DNA of 64,000 bases from Xiphias gladius (Eukaryota; Chordata; Actinopteri; Istiophoriformes; Xiphiidae): assembly GCF_016859285.1 (NCBI RefSeq), contig NC_053406.1:8115001-8179000 (forward strand), in the 5' to 3' direction. Made by a program: the position numbers and the translations under genes. The notes under the pieces are model-generated. The model was not told the origin of the DNA. It worked only from the letters and a program-made list of their open reading frames with translations, and ran no database searches. Shown piece by piece: positions 11,694 to 24,400 of the stretch (positions within the stretch are counted from its first letter, which is position 1; each line of letters starts with the position of its first letter).

Positions 11694-12911
11694 ATGCAGG
11701 GTAAGTTCAGGTTTCAGGCATTTATTTGTAATGTAAACCTTATCTTTATCTGTTTGATTACATTTTGTAATTTATCTTTAACTAATGCATTACTCCTCCC
11801 TCTTTCTCTTGAGTTGTGATAATTCAGAAAAGCATTACACTGCTGTGGAATAGATGCAAATAGTTAAAAAAGATTGACACAGATTATTACACTGCCGTAT
11901 GTAGTAATGTTTATGATTCCATTTGTGGCTCATAGCTGGACTAGGAAGGATTCATTGATATCAAAATGTATAACCAAGTCAAAAATATGTACAGTTTGTC
12001 TTTCTCATTTCAGGTTGGTTCCAAAAACTCTTGAAATCAAGAGTATCATTATCAACACAAAATGAACAACAAGTGACCAGTGTATCAACATCAACTTCAG
12101 TTACATATTCATCCGGTTCTTCATCATCATCATCATCCACAGAGACAGCCTCTTCTAGACCAAAAAAGCTACACTCTGTTCTGAACTCACAGCTGAGATG
12201 GAGACGAAAATATGACTTGCTTGTGTGCCATAGCCTTGCCGACAGTGACATTGAAGAAGCTAAACGCCTGGTCTCTTTCCTGGAGGCATCACCCCGCGGC
12301 CTTAGGTGTTTTCTATGGCAGAGGGACGTCTGTGTAGGAGGTGCAGTTTTCACAGAATTCTGCCAGGCTGTGCAGGAGAGCCACTTGCAGGCTCTGCTTA
12401 TCACTCCTAACTTCCTGGAGGAAGACTGGTGCAAGTATATGATGCACCAGGCTCTGGCGGAGGGGCCTATGTCCAATCGGCTGATTCCTCTGATACAGAA
12501 CCTGTCCCACTCTCAGTACCCTCAGGAACTTAAGTTCTACTTCTACATTAACCTGAGCAGTAACGCTGACCAAGGTTATAGTCTAATCAACAAGACTGTA
12601 GTCACTTGTGAGTCGTGGAAAAAAAAAGATGTTTGCTGGTCCAGCTCCATTTACAAGCTTTCAGTCGTGATAATATAATTTTTTTTTTTTCTCCTGGCTA
12701 AAGTTAAATTTGCATTTTGTTTCTTGTAATCTGCAACAAAAGCAGGCCATCTGGAGGAGAAGCCATCTTTAATATTATCCTCTTGTTTTCTTCACCAGAC
12801 CTGGAAGACCTGGTTAAAAAGGAGAAGACCCATGACTGCAACATGGACAGCTCTAGCAATGGAACAAGCGGGGAGGGCAGCTCACAAGAAGACAAACTGA
12901 TCAAACAATGA
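11694..12911 (+). CDS. tirap: TIR-domain adaptor protein TIRAP (Mal)
   Basis: TIRAP is the bridging adaptor that recruits MyD88 to TLR2/TLR4-type receptors at the plasma membrane. Three coding exons: 11694-11700, 12014-12607, 12799-12911. Splices are cagg|gtaagt to cag|gttgg and cactt|gtgagt to cag|acctgg, with matching phases; 237 aa to TGA 12909-12911 (human 221). The protein starts MQGWFQKLLK, resembling the MADWFRQTLLKK core of human TIRAP. It continues with a Ser/Thr-rich linker (poly-Ser near residues 38-46, encoded by a tca repeat) and a TIR domain from about residue 67. Box 1 is YDLLVCHS, the BB-loop region is RCFLWQRDVCVGG, and box 3 is FYFYINL. A candidate TRAF6-binding PxExxF motif, PQELKF, is at 172-177. 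The human BB-loop proline is replaced by valine here. An in-frame upstream ATG at 11592 would add 34 residues; the later start was chosen by homology. Confidence 0.93.
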
Positions 12912-13425
12912 CCCCGCTGAGGCTTCAATTCCGCTGGAAGTTATGCAGAAGAGAAATTGAAGCTTTAATGATGTTTACAGTGAGAATGATCAACAGTAAT
13001 TAGAGAAAATGTTGAAGGACAAGACGCTTTGATTGGAAAAACACTGCTGCTATTGACTGAACTCGATTTTAGAAATGTTTTCATCACATCATGTTATTAT
13101 TAAAAGGAAAGTTAAGCTACAGTGTTGTTACTTAGACTTTTCCTCTTTTTCTCTCTCCTTTGTTGTGCATAATAAACACTGGGTTTGTGGTAAGGATGTT
13201 CATACTGTGAACAGGAAATATGTTATTCCAAGCAGCACAGAGCTTATTTCCTGTATCAGATCTAGAGAAGTACTGTGTGTACCGAAGTAGTTTGCAATTG
13301 CCAACTGCAGTTTATGAGCACACATTGTGAGAATTTATGTTCATAGTCTTAGCTTGTAACTACGAATTAAGTTAAATTGCAGCCCATAATTTAAGTTTGG
13401 AATAAAGGGCACTGAAGCACCGTGC
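12912..13425 (+). other. tirap: TIRAP 3' UTR
   Basis: Non-coding sequence after the TIRAP stop with AATAAA hexamers at 13171-13176 and 13401-13406. The latter (ggaataaagggcac) is a typical final signal, so alternative 3' ends are possible. Confidence 0.5.
13401..13406 (+). terminator. Polyadenylation signal AATAAA (TIRAP, distal)
   Basis: AATAAA about 490 bases after the TIRAP stop. A proximal alternative lies at 13171-13176. Confidence 0.4.
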
Positions 13426-14964
13426 ATATGATCCTCCTTATAACAAAGTGAAAAATTACGGTGTACTGTAATAGGACGGATATATTGTGATAAAGATAGT
13501 GATTACCACTAGGTGGTATATTTTCCTCTACAATTCAGTTTAGAGTACTAGAGAGGAGATGCCAATCACTAAGACCCTACCTCTGTAAATCTACTTCTCT
13601 TATGTGTGTGTGCGTGTGTGTTTGTGTGTGTGTTACTGTTTGTGAGAACGAAAGTGAAGGGGAAATACCCACTCATAACAAGTGACATGACCTTTTTACT
13701 GAATTGGATTTTCAGTAACAATAGAGGAAATGTAATTCTTATTGAGTCAAGACACAACTTTATATGTTTCTTAAACTCAGCAAGACATCAGATTGATGGC
13801 CCTGTCTGCTGGTATTAATGTTTCTGACTGAGTGGTTTAAGCTCAGCTAGATGGAACAAAGTCTGAACACGTCTTAGAACTGGAAGGATCCCCCTTTCTC
13901 CCCCATCCAAAGAAAAAACATTCAGTTTTCTGTTAGGTATGATTTAATGTCCTTGGCAGTACCTTAGCCTGTTAATCAAGCTTGCTGGCAGTGCCTCATT
14001 TCAGATAGTTGGCATTTGGACCACTCAGTGTATAATATCAGGTATTCATTGAATCAACTGGAACGTAACATTTGTGATCTTCTAGTCTTATTTTTTTGAC
14101 ATGAGTTTTTTTTTTTTTTTTTTTTTTTTACACAAGGCACCATCTGCTTCCAAGAAGTGCTGCATGTTCTTTTTTTATGACTTTTATTAATACTGTATCA
14201 TCCTACTACTTTCCCATCCCCCAAAACAGCAGCAGGCATTTAGGACTACAATAAAAGACCCTTGATAATCGCCTCTTTTGTGGCAAGCCAACATTGTAAC
14301 ATAAAAATTTAGACTAATCTCTGAAAGGCACAGATGTTCTACAAGGCTTTTGTTGTTAAATCCTCCTCCAGATGACACACACACACACACACACAAAGAG
14401 AATGAAATATCTGAATGCTTACTGACTTCAGAGAAAAGCAGTTTCGCATGGAAAATACTGTATATACATTATGTTACATGAAAAGTCACTTAAACTTAAC
14501 TTTCATGCCATTGATGGTCAAGACATCTGTATTAACAATAATATACAGATATACAGTAGCTATCTTTCCTTTTCAGGTGTGAAGGTCACAATCTGAACAA
14601 CTGAAATTACATTTACATGTGGACAAAATGGTACAGGGTTCAGTGTACAGGGGTGTTAATTTCATTGATAAAAATCGTGTTGATATATATAATTATGAGG
14701 ATAAACTGACTTCATTAAACAGCAACTGTTACTATGTCTCTGTCCATCTCAAATGTATAATATTGTTGACAAAAAAGAGGAGACTAAAATGGAATTTAAA
14801 AATAAAAACTAACCTAATCTCTCTTTATTTTTAGAGGGCCAAAAATTATAACCCCCCCCCCCCCAAACAATTTACATAATCCAAATCTTCTTTTTACCAC
14901 TGGGTGTGGATTTTATCACTGAACGTGAGAGGTGCTGGTAGGTGGATTTTATTACTGTTGAACA

Positions 14965-15133
14965 GAGCCAGGTTAGCTGATTCCCACTGTTTCCAGTCTA
15001 CGCTAAGCTAAGCAGCTGCTGGTTGCAGCTTCATATTTACCATGCAGACATGAGAGTGTTATCAATCTTCTCATCTAAATCTTGGCAAGAGAATGAATAA
15101 GCGTATTTCCCAAAATGTTAAACTATTCCTCTA
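14965..15133 (+). repeat. Teleost interspersed repeat, copy 1
   Basis: Holds the words gccaggttagctgattccc, ctaagctaagcagctgctgg, gacatgagagtgttatcaat and gaataagcgtatttcccaaa, which recur together across many teleost genomes. A second copy with the same order lies at 31104-31270. Non-coding; element class uncertain. Confidence 0.6.
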
Positions 15134-16957
15134 AGTTACATTAAGTCATGTCCAGAAGACAGCTGGTGGTGTAATGTTAGCGTCTAACAATGTTTGCATA
15201 TTGAGGTTTAGCCTAATTTAATAATCAGTATCCCTGGCAGCGAAATTGGATAACAAAGACATGTTTGTTCCATTAGTTGTGATAAACTTGCTATTCATAC
15301 TAAAGCAAGAATAATATAAATGCAACACACATTTGATAGACAGGTCCAGATGATTTTGAATGGGTATATAATGGCTAAATATAGTCTGTTTGTGACAACC
15401 ACTGGTTATCAAAATGCACAGCATTTTATTATACAGTCTGCTTTTTTATTTAAGACGACTGTGCAGTAGCCAGCCATCTTATCTTATGTTGTATGCAAAG
15501 ATGTTTTCGGTTATTTGAACTAGACTAAAATGTTTGTGGTTTTCTATGACTAAGACGAGACTAAAATGTCAAGACTTTTGGTTGAACTGAGCTGACTGAA
15601 TATGACTAAAAAACATATGGGCTTTCAGGATAAAGATAAGCACCAAAGATAACACTAGCAGACAAAATTCAGACAAATTCAGTTGTGGAAAGTCCCTGGG
15701 CAGAAATGCTTCTGTGTCAGCATCACAGAACCTTCATCATGAAGCAGCATGTGAGAGAAAGGAGAGAGTGCAGGCCAGAGGATGGCAAGATGATCTGCTT
15801 TGGACCACCAACAGTATGGAAAAACATTCAGCTGTTAGTCACCATGGTGGTCTCTCCTGGGTGCGGTGGTACTGACTGGGACGTTTCTATCTGTGGTGAG
15901 TAGACTCAGCTTGCCGTGCTACAGTGAAGCACCAGCTGGGTTAATTACATGTGAGCAGGAGATCCAAAAATTTTATTGGGTTTCTTGTGAATGTAGGCCA
16001 TACAGTGAAATGAGACATAAGAAGGCTGCAAGTCAAATGCAGGAGCACAACTTTACAGACAAAATGTAAGATGAGTTTTAAAGCCATGTACATGCACTTA
16101 ACACTGTTTTCTAAATTTATCCACAACAGCAGCACTATTTGCCAGATTCAGTCAGGGGATACATTGTTCAGCATCTGCTTTCCCAGAAAACAATATGCTT
16201 AATGAAGAAAATTTTTTGTGTCATTGACAGTCCTACTGCGTGACCATTTTCCTTTTATGGGACAATAAACATGAATAAATGACTTACATTCAAAATAAAA
16301 ACCCAATGATCTCCATGTATTCAGCAAAGACCTGCATACGATTTTTTTTTTGGCAAATTATGTGAAAATGAAAACTGTACAATAAGCACACAAAACTATG
16401 TCATCTGAAAAGCAAAAAAGCCCCTCTTTCATGTCTTCAAGAGATTCAACAGACTGCATTTGGTGCAGACAGAATGAACAGTACCCATTGTATGCTGAGT
16501 CAGACAAGAATTATGGACAGCACAACTTGATAATGAAATGCTATGGTATAGTTGGTAGGATTTTAAAGGAGTGATGCACCCTTCAGAATCTCTCAGATTA
16601 TTTACAGAAGCCCAAGACTCTCCTTGGTTCAGAGCCAGCAAACCTTTATTCAGTGTGTAATCTTCAGGTTTACATTTGTGCAAAACAATTTTGTTGCCAG
16701 CAGATACATTAGAGGAGATATTTAAAAAGTGGTTATATAGAATACAACAAAAGATTTGTGTTATAAAACAAAAAAAACATCAATTTGAAAAAAAAAAATG
16801 TTGTCAATAAAGCAAAGATCCATGGTTATGGTAAATACATTGTATTTCTCCGGTTAATATTTCCTCTGTATGCAGCATAAGCCTGATAGAAGGTCCTGTT
16901 TATCCTGTCCCTGAGTTTCAGTCTGTCATCTCCTTTAGAAACAGAAATTTACAAAAT

Positions 16958-17060
16958 CACAGCCAACAGCAACAAGACTCTCCAGATGTTGGTCCCTCTG
17001 GGAGAAATATGCAGTCAGATGGAAGCGCGGGGGGGGGGAATCATTGTAATTACCAGAAGA
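16958..17060 (+). repeat. Diverged direct repeat, copy A
   Basis: cacagccaacagcaacaaga followed by ctccagatgttgg, ctgggagaaa, ggaagcg and aatcatt. The same order recurs at 18331-18425, about 1.37 kb downstream. Confidence 0.5.
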
Positions 17061-17772
17061 TCACTGACATGGAAAAGTTCATTAATCTGTGCACTTCAAC
17101 ACCAGAACCATCACTTTCAGCCTACAGGCATGTTACATTTATGCAGCCATGGTTTTCAAGAGTTGTCTGGATTTGCCTGGATCAAAGTTCGTTAGGGTCA
17201 AACTTTGCTGAGCACATCACATTAGTGCCTCCCTATGAGTAACTACAAAAAACAAACCTGTCTATCTCATGCTAAAGGTGCCCCTAAACAAACAACCACA
17301 CTTCAATCAGTTCTAATTGAAGGTTCATTCGAATAATAAAAAGCCCGCAAATGTTCCTGGTATACCTCAGGAATCATTGCACTACATGCGACTGCTTTCT
17401 AACAGACATATTACTGCCCAGACAGAGATGTGGCCTAAGACAGACAAATGAAACTGCAGGAGTGGATGACAAGGCTTGGTAGCAATGGGCAACAAGTTTT
17501 CAATGTGAGAGTAAACACTGTTCAACTGGCCGGGCAAATTTGAATAATTTATTTAAACAATGAATTAAACATTTGTTCAAAATACACCACTTCTCAAAAT
17601 GAGCAAAAAGTATCCATACATGTCAGGTGAGAATTCAAAATCAGTTCTTGCGGTAGTTAATATTCACAATGGTTCCCGAAAAAGGACCTCAGATGACTGA
17701 AAGTAAAATAAAAGCTCAGTTTGACTATTTTTTCACTCACAAAACGATAAAAGCTGCAGTTAATCCTTTCCC

Positions 17773-18288
17773 CAGTGGTGGAAACTAACAAAGTACAGTT
17801 ACTCAAGTACTGCACTTACAGGTACTTTACTACAGTAATTCCCTTATATGCTGCTTTACTCCTCTACTCCACTGCATTTCAGGGGCAAATAGTGTTCTTC
17901 TTTATCCACTAAATTTATCCGACAGCTTTACAGATTCTGATTATGAACACAAAATACAACCCACCAAATAAATTATGATGTATTATTATCGATTAAGATA
18001 CCCAGAAAAATATAAAGTAGTAAAAATGTGCCCAAATGTTTGTAGCTGCAACTTTAAAGTGATACTTGTAATATTAATACATCAATAATTATAATCCATT
18101 AATATATATTATTCTGAAACGGGCCATTCTGCTTAATGAGTACCTTTCCTTTTGGTAGGCTACTCCAAGTGTATTTTGATGCTAATAGTTATGCACTTGT
18201 TTACTTTATACTCAGTATTTTACACTTTGGTATTACTACTTTTACTTAGGCCTCGGTGAAATTTCTGAGAACTTCTTCTTCACCACTG
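17773..18288. mobile_element. Non-autonomous hAT-like element with CAGTGGTGG ends
   Basis: The element begins cagtggtggaaactaaca and ends ttcttcaccactg, an imperfect terminal inverted repeat. The interior is AT-rich with the familiar tactcaagtactgcactta and ctctactccactgcatttca words of a widespread fish MITE family. No ORF. Confidence 0.65.
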
Positions 18289-18330
18289 CGTTTGACAATA
18301 TATGTTCAATTCAGAGCTTTAAAAAAAACC

Positions 18331-18425
18331 CACAGCCAACAGCAAAACCCTCCAGATGTTGTCCCTTCTGGGATAAAAGTCCAGTTTGAAGCGGACTGAA
18401 GACGCACAGGACAAATCATTATAAC
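18331..18425 (+). repeat. Diverged direct repeat, copy B
   Basis: cacagccaacagcaaaaccc, ctccagatgttgtccc, ctgggataaa and gaagcgga parallel copy A at 16958-17060 in the same order. It lies about 100 bases upstream of the ST3GAL4 promoter. Confidence 0.5.
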
Positions 18426-18534
18426 AAGCTGCAGGTCACATGGGGAAGCCCGCCTTCCTTCCACCACACTACCACCAGCACCATGTAGTTTAGGCTTGTA
18501 CATGTTTTACAGCGATCGCATTTGGATCAGTTCA

Positions 18535-18720
18535 GTCCAGCCAGCGGCCAGTGCGCGTACCCACTTGCGCATGCGTCCCTGCAGTGAGCGGAAAGGGGAA
18601 CGCGCTGTAACAGACAGAGAGCCAACCAGCAAACCGCTATATCTGCTTGAGGACTTGATGTCAGTCACGCCAACACTAAACTACCCTGCGGTTTGCGTGC
18701 ACCGTTTTTGTTTCCCCGAG
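18535..18720 (+). promoter_or_regulatory. CpG-rich TATA-less promoter of ST3GAL4
   Basis: The most GC/CpG-rich stretch of the intergenic region. It contains a perfect NRF1-type palindrome core (tgcgcatgcgt, 18566-18576), a gtgcgcg nearby, and cgctgtaacagac further on. It directly precedes the proposed first exon ending at a strong donor (18925). The exact start site cannot be set from sequence. Confidence 0.55.
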
Positions 18721-18925
18721 CTACATGGTCAGACGGCCGGACTTTGATGCGCTCATCACATCACTGCCTTTTTCCTGTGTGCGCGCGCTGCGGGCAGAAC
18801 CATATTTGCCGTTTTCCCACGCAGTGAATGTCACCAAAAGCAGTGTGAACTTGGTTGCAACATCATTGTACAATACAACAGCCTCGCTGCACGGATTAAA
18901 CCTCATCTGTCGGCCAGCACTGCTG
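18620..18925 (+). other. st3gal4: ST3GAL4 non-coding exon 1 (approximate 5' end)
   Basis: GC-rich sequence ending at the donor ctg|gtaagtaag. No reading frame here joins the sialyltransferase frame, so it is taken as 5' UTR. Inferred from promoter proximity and the donor; RNA evidence would decide. Confidence 0.5.
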
Positions 18926-19369
18926 GTAAGTAAGACTGTTAAAACCCCTTTGGAGTTTATATAGAGCAGCCTATGTGCGTCAGGAGTTTCGTACATGCTT
19001 GCAGGGAGGCATAAAACAACACTGATCTGTTGTAACTGGCCTCCTTGGATAACCAGATGTCAAAATTAATTCGGCTGGTACGAGTCTAGATTTGTACATT
19101 TGTGTCAGTGTGATTACTTGGCTTTTTATTTTTTCGTTTCCTTTTCGTTGGGAGGATAGATAGACTAGACGGGGATGGAAAAGACTTGTGTGTGAAGGAT
19201 AATGACATATATCCTTGACTTTATTCAACCACAGACAGTTATTATGTTCCCTGTGATCAGTGGCATTGAATGTAACTTGAAGTGAAATTTAAGTCACAGT
19301 CTGACAGTAAACCACGGCCACTTGGTTTTAAATGCCTTTTTGGTGCCCTGTTTCACCTGAATTATCAGC

Positions 19370-21450
19370 TTTATTTAAGCCTGGTCTCTTGCTAGACATT
19401 CTGGAGATCCAGCAGTCTGATCAAAATTTAGAAAAACGTAGAAATAAATGCACATCATCTGTGACAAAGCCAAATCTATGTATTTACTTAGGCCAATTTA
19501 CCAACTCGTATTCAAACCCTGCAAATTTTTGGAAAACAGTTAACTCAAAAACACCACTAATCCCCTACCTTCACATATTAAATATGGTGACTATTTGATA
19601 TGAATAAAACGAGGTTTGCCTTGCTTTTAACAAACATATCACCGATGCTGGGCATTTATTATTTGAAAAGAATTATACTGGGCCCCCTGTAGTCCTTGGT
19701 GATTTTGAAGGTACCACGAACCATGTTACCCAGCTTACCTTACAACCCTTTTCTCCTAATGATGTATTTTAGGCGTTGCAAACCATTGATACCAGGAGTT
19801 CAACTGTAGAGGATAAATTAGATCCTTTTTCCTTAAAACTGTCTGCTCCATTTATCACGGAGCCATTAACGCACATTTTTAATCTCTCTATCTCAACAGG
19901 TTTATTTCCTAGTGTTTAGAAATCGGCCCATGCGAATCCATTACATAAAGGAGGTGACATAGGTGATTTAAATAACTGCCCTCCTATATCAAAAATACCC
20001 TGCTTAGCCCAAATCCTAGAATCTTTGGGAAGCTACCAACTCAAGTCATTTCTTTCAAGTCACTGTGTATTAAGTCAGGTCAGTCTGGATTTAGAACTAA
20101 TAACAACGCTATTTCAGCTATTACATTGGTTACATATAATATCATATCTGCTGTAGACAATAAGAAACGCTGTGCTGCCCTTTTTGGGGTCCTATCACAA
20201 GCGTTTGTTACAGTCGATCATCCTTTGCTTTTCAAAGAGTACATAGTATTGGTCTGGATGGAATGGCTTGTGATTGGTTTGGAAATGATCTGTTTGGGAG
20301 GCTGCACTGTGTAAAGTCAGTCTGAGTTTTTACCAGTAACAAATAGTTTGCGGCAAGAGTCAACTTTGGGCTCTCTTCACTATCAATATCAACAATATTG
20401 TTTCTTCATTGAATGGCTGTTGAGTCTATCTTTATGCAGATGACACTGTTGTGTATTGAATTGCTGACTCTGTATAACTAGCCATTGAAAACCTGCAACT
20501 CCCCTTTAATGTTCTTCAGGAAGTTCTTATCAATCATCTTATATTGAGAGAATCAGTGAATAAATATCTTGTCATCTTGCTCAGTGACAAATCTACATTT
20601 AAATAACATATAGATGACCTGGTCGACAAACTATGCCAAAAAATTGTTTACTTTTACAGAAACGGAATCTGCTTCCCTATGTCTAGCAGAAAAAGGATTG
20701 TTAAAGCAGTTTTCCTGTCTGTGTTGGATTATTGAGATGTCATTTGTAGAAATTCTGCAACCTCCAATCTTAAACCTCTAGACACCATCTAACATTCTGC
20801 CCTCAGATTTATTACTGGACATAGGTATGGTAATCACCATTGTATCCTCTCTGATAAAGTCGGTTGGTCTTCTCTGGCTGAGAGGCGACACAAACATTGG
20901 TTTCTGTACATTTATAAGGCCATTGTTGGAAAGCTACCGGCTTATATTGCAGTGTTGCTGGATTGGAACTTTGGAACTTTATCAAAATCACTCAAATAAC
21001 TGGCTTATGCTCAAAGTCCACCAAGTAAAGTCTGAATTAGGAAAGTGAGACTTTTGTTCAATAACCCAGATTCTTGGAACAACCTTACACTGTAAAAACC
21101 AATTCCCTAATATCTAATGTGCAATTTAACACTATGATCACAAACCTCCCTGCCTCAACTAGAAACTATTTTAGCTAATTTTATTACTTCTTGTCTGTAT
21201 CTTCATGTCTTCTTATGCCTGCTTGTAACTGTTTTAGTTATAAGTTGACAGACAAGACTTTATATATGTCTGTATCTTATTGTCTTTGTATTAAGCCTAC
21301 TTATTTTATTATGTTTTATTATATGTATTATGTGTTTTATTGTTTTATTCTGTTTTGTTTGCTGCGTAATGTAATCTCAGCATCACTGAAAATGAGGGTT
21401 GCCTTCAATGTATCCCTTCAAGAATTAAATAAAGATTGAAAGAATGAATA
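19370..21450 (+). mobile_element. 5'-truncated L2-type (non-LTR) LINE with reverse-transcriptase remnants
   Basis: Broken + strand frames read like a jockey/L2-clade reverse transcriptase: LEKRRNKCTSS...FWKTVNSKTP near 19430-19550, an AHPLHKGGD-like stretch near 19928-19955, SQSGFRTNNNA near 20076-20110, an FxxLSQAFVTVDHPLLF palm block near 20185-20240, and a YADDT catalytic block near 20433-20450. The 3' end has the hallmark tail aaaatgagggttgccttcaa, gaattaaataaagattgaa and short TGAA-type repeats near 21390-21445. Numerous stops and frameshifts: a dead copy. Confidence 0.85.
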
Positions 21451-24400
21451 AGTGAATTTCTCAGCAACTCTAAGAGGGTTAAATCAGCTATGTTGGGACA
21501 GTTTTTGTAATTCTATATTGTAATTGCGTTCTTGTCATCAATTAAAAAAAACAAAAAAAACAAACATACGATACTTTTCTGAATTCTTCAAGCTGTCTAC
21601 TTTGTTTATGTGAAAAAATGAGTGTGTATGAGGTTTCTACAAAGCATGGCTCACCATTTTGTTGTAGTTGACACAAAACTATTTTTCAGTGACATGTTTG
21701 GTAATTTAGGACATAGTTTCGTTAGTGTTGGCCCTTGCTCTCAAACCTAATGACGTCTTTCAAATAATATTTTAAACTGATTTCTTGTTTTTCTTAACCT
21801 TAACTATATGTCTAAGGTTACTTGATATTATGTATTAGCCTCTTATGATGTCTTATGATAGCTTACATGGATTATTATGTCAACAGATAGCCTTAGACCC
21901 ATTAGGTTTGGCTATTGATTAAGGTGTTATAGTGATTCAAGAGTCCAACATGTTTTCAAAAATATTTAATTAAAATACTTTGTAGAATTAAATCATCAGT
22001 TCATCTACCAACAGTACATACATTTCTCTAGAATCTACAGCATATTATTCATTCAAATTTTATACCCCTTATATTAAAATCAAGCTGAAGCATCTGTCAT
22101 TTCTCTTACCTCTTGTGTTTTTGGGGTCAACTTGTTGTTTGATGCTGACCACAACCACTTACATGATGTCACAGGAATAATGTCATGTGACTTTGGTCAT
22201 GTACATGACCAATTTCTTTGACTTACACTTTTCAGGACATAAGTACAATGCTGTTTTCTTATGCTGTCCCAATATACCTTAAGTGGCGGTACATCTGAAT
22301 TCACCTAGTGATGCAGTAATACACTGGGAAATACTTTTGGCCAGTGCGGATAGTTCAGAGCTTGGAGAGCTGCCTTGGCACTGTTGCATTGTTAACATTG
22401 GTAACATTTTGTCACCAAGAAAAGTATATAGTTTTTTTTAATTTTTTTTATTTACTTATTTTTTTTCCTGCTTATTACTGTTAACCCAGATGTGATTTTA
22501 CATTTGCAAAAACACTGCTCGACACACATACATGATGTAGTTTAACATTTAACTTAAATGTACACCTGTATTTTGTTAATTTACAGTAGAGGTTTTACTT
22601 TTTTTGTTATTATTGTCTTTATTTGTAGCCACAAATGTCGGATTTAATGAGGCTTTGTAATATTTTTTTTCACATGGCAGCTTTAAGCTATTTTGTCCTT
22701 TGTAGTATTGATTCTGCTGTGAAGCACTCGTCCTTGAATCAATCAATCAGTTGCGATCTGGCTAAAAAACCTGATAGCTGTGTTGAACATGCCCTTTGAA
22801 CATTCATTTTAGGCAAATTCAGTCACACTTGTATACTTGTTTCTGTAGATATTAAGGCAAATCATAACCTGTGTGCATTTAGATTACCAGCGCATACAAG
22901 AATGTATGAGAACAGCTAGAAAAGGATAAGATGAATAAGGGATTTCATTTTCCATTTATATCTCTCAACCTTGTATTACCGTAGTTATGTAACAATCTCC
23001 CTAGTTTCCAAAAACAAAGAGAGATCATTTAAGAGCCTTTTATCTGAAGAACGCCTCAGACTGCTCTACAAGATTGGAGAAACTGGATCTTGTTCCTATC
23101 TGGCTCCATGACACTGATCTTCACAGCTGAATCAGGACAGTGTAAACACAAAAATACATTCGGTCAAAGTTGCTTGAGATTGGGGGTGGTGGGGTTGTAT
23201 TTGTCTTTGGGAGGTGTGTGTGTATGCAGGACAATTGGGAAATTAGTCACGTTGACATCTGCCACCACAGCATAGGATACAGAAATTCAAATTCAAACTT
23301 GAATTGAAATCATTTCTTTTAGATCTTTAGATTTCAGGCTGTTGTATTCAGTCACCGTAGCAGCAGCTACATTAGAGGGGATTTCCTTTTTATCCACAGA
23401 TGTTGCACTTAGTGGGGCATAGATATTTAGCACATGGCAACTTGCAGCAAATCAGCTAAAACAGCATGATATGCCCTCTGCAGTAATGACTCACTCCTGG
23501 CTTGAAAAAATATGACGATCACACATCCGCCTCAACACATTCAGGCACACCGACTCATACTCTGGTGCACTGGTGTCTGCAGTGAAAGCCCACAGGCCTC
23601 CATGAGTCCTTGAGAAGGGTTTTCATCGATTAATTAAATTAAAGAGATATCATAGTTGTTGATCTTAGTCAGATTTAGCCCCGTGAGAGAACAGAATCTG
23701 TAAAGCTGAAATGACAAGGGCCACTAACAAGGCCCTTCAATTAGGAGTATTACCTAACCTCTTCTTTATGCAAGTCTCTAATTTAGTACCCATGTGAACA
23801 CGGAAAGTTATATTCTTCCTATCATATATAATTGAGCGAACTTTCTCTTCCATTAAACTAAATATGAGCAGATTGATTTCTAAAGCAGTGAATAGGATGA
23901 ACGCACTGAGTCACCAAAGACTATGCATACACTGTTAGATTTACAGCTATACAACTACATAGCAAAGGGTACAGATGACACGCTGATTGTAATACCAAAA
24001 TTGATACCATGTAAATTTTTATATTAAATATTATTTATTTAATGTAATTTCTCCTGTTATTTCCACCATATTTGCAAATATACAAAAACATATAACAAGA
24101 CCCACATTACATTTAATTTTAATATCAAGAAGAGTGCCTTGTTGGTATCATTAAGAAGACTTGACCACAACAAAAAATCATATGCTGCTGGCTGAGAAAG
24201 CTTGACTATGGAAGATTTAATTTAATTAGTGTGTTTTGACATCTAGTCTTGCAAACAAGCAAAAATGTTTTTGTAGAGCTTTGGTGGAATTCCCGTTGTG
24301 AAACATTAACTCTGAGTCTTTCCCTATTTTCCAAGGGAAACATCTTAAGCCATCTTGAGCAACAGGATAGTCCTGATTCTATAACTCCAAATATTATAAT

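Larger units (their letters stand above)
13426..18530. other. Intergenic region TIRAP to ST3GAL4
   Basis: About 5.1 kb without a recognisable gene. DCPS, which sits here in mammals, is not seen. Contents noted separately: a teleost repeat at 14965-15133, a hAT-like element at 17773-18288 and a diverged duplicate pair at 16958 and 18331. Minor items are a 24-base T run near 14107, a C11 run near 14853 and a short (CA)n at 14377-14394. Confidence 0.5.
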
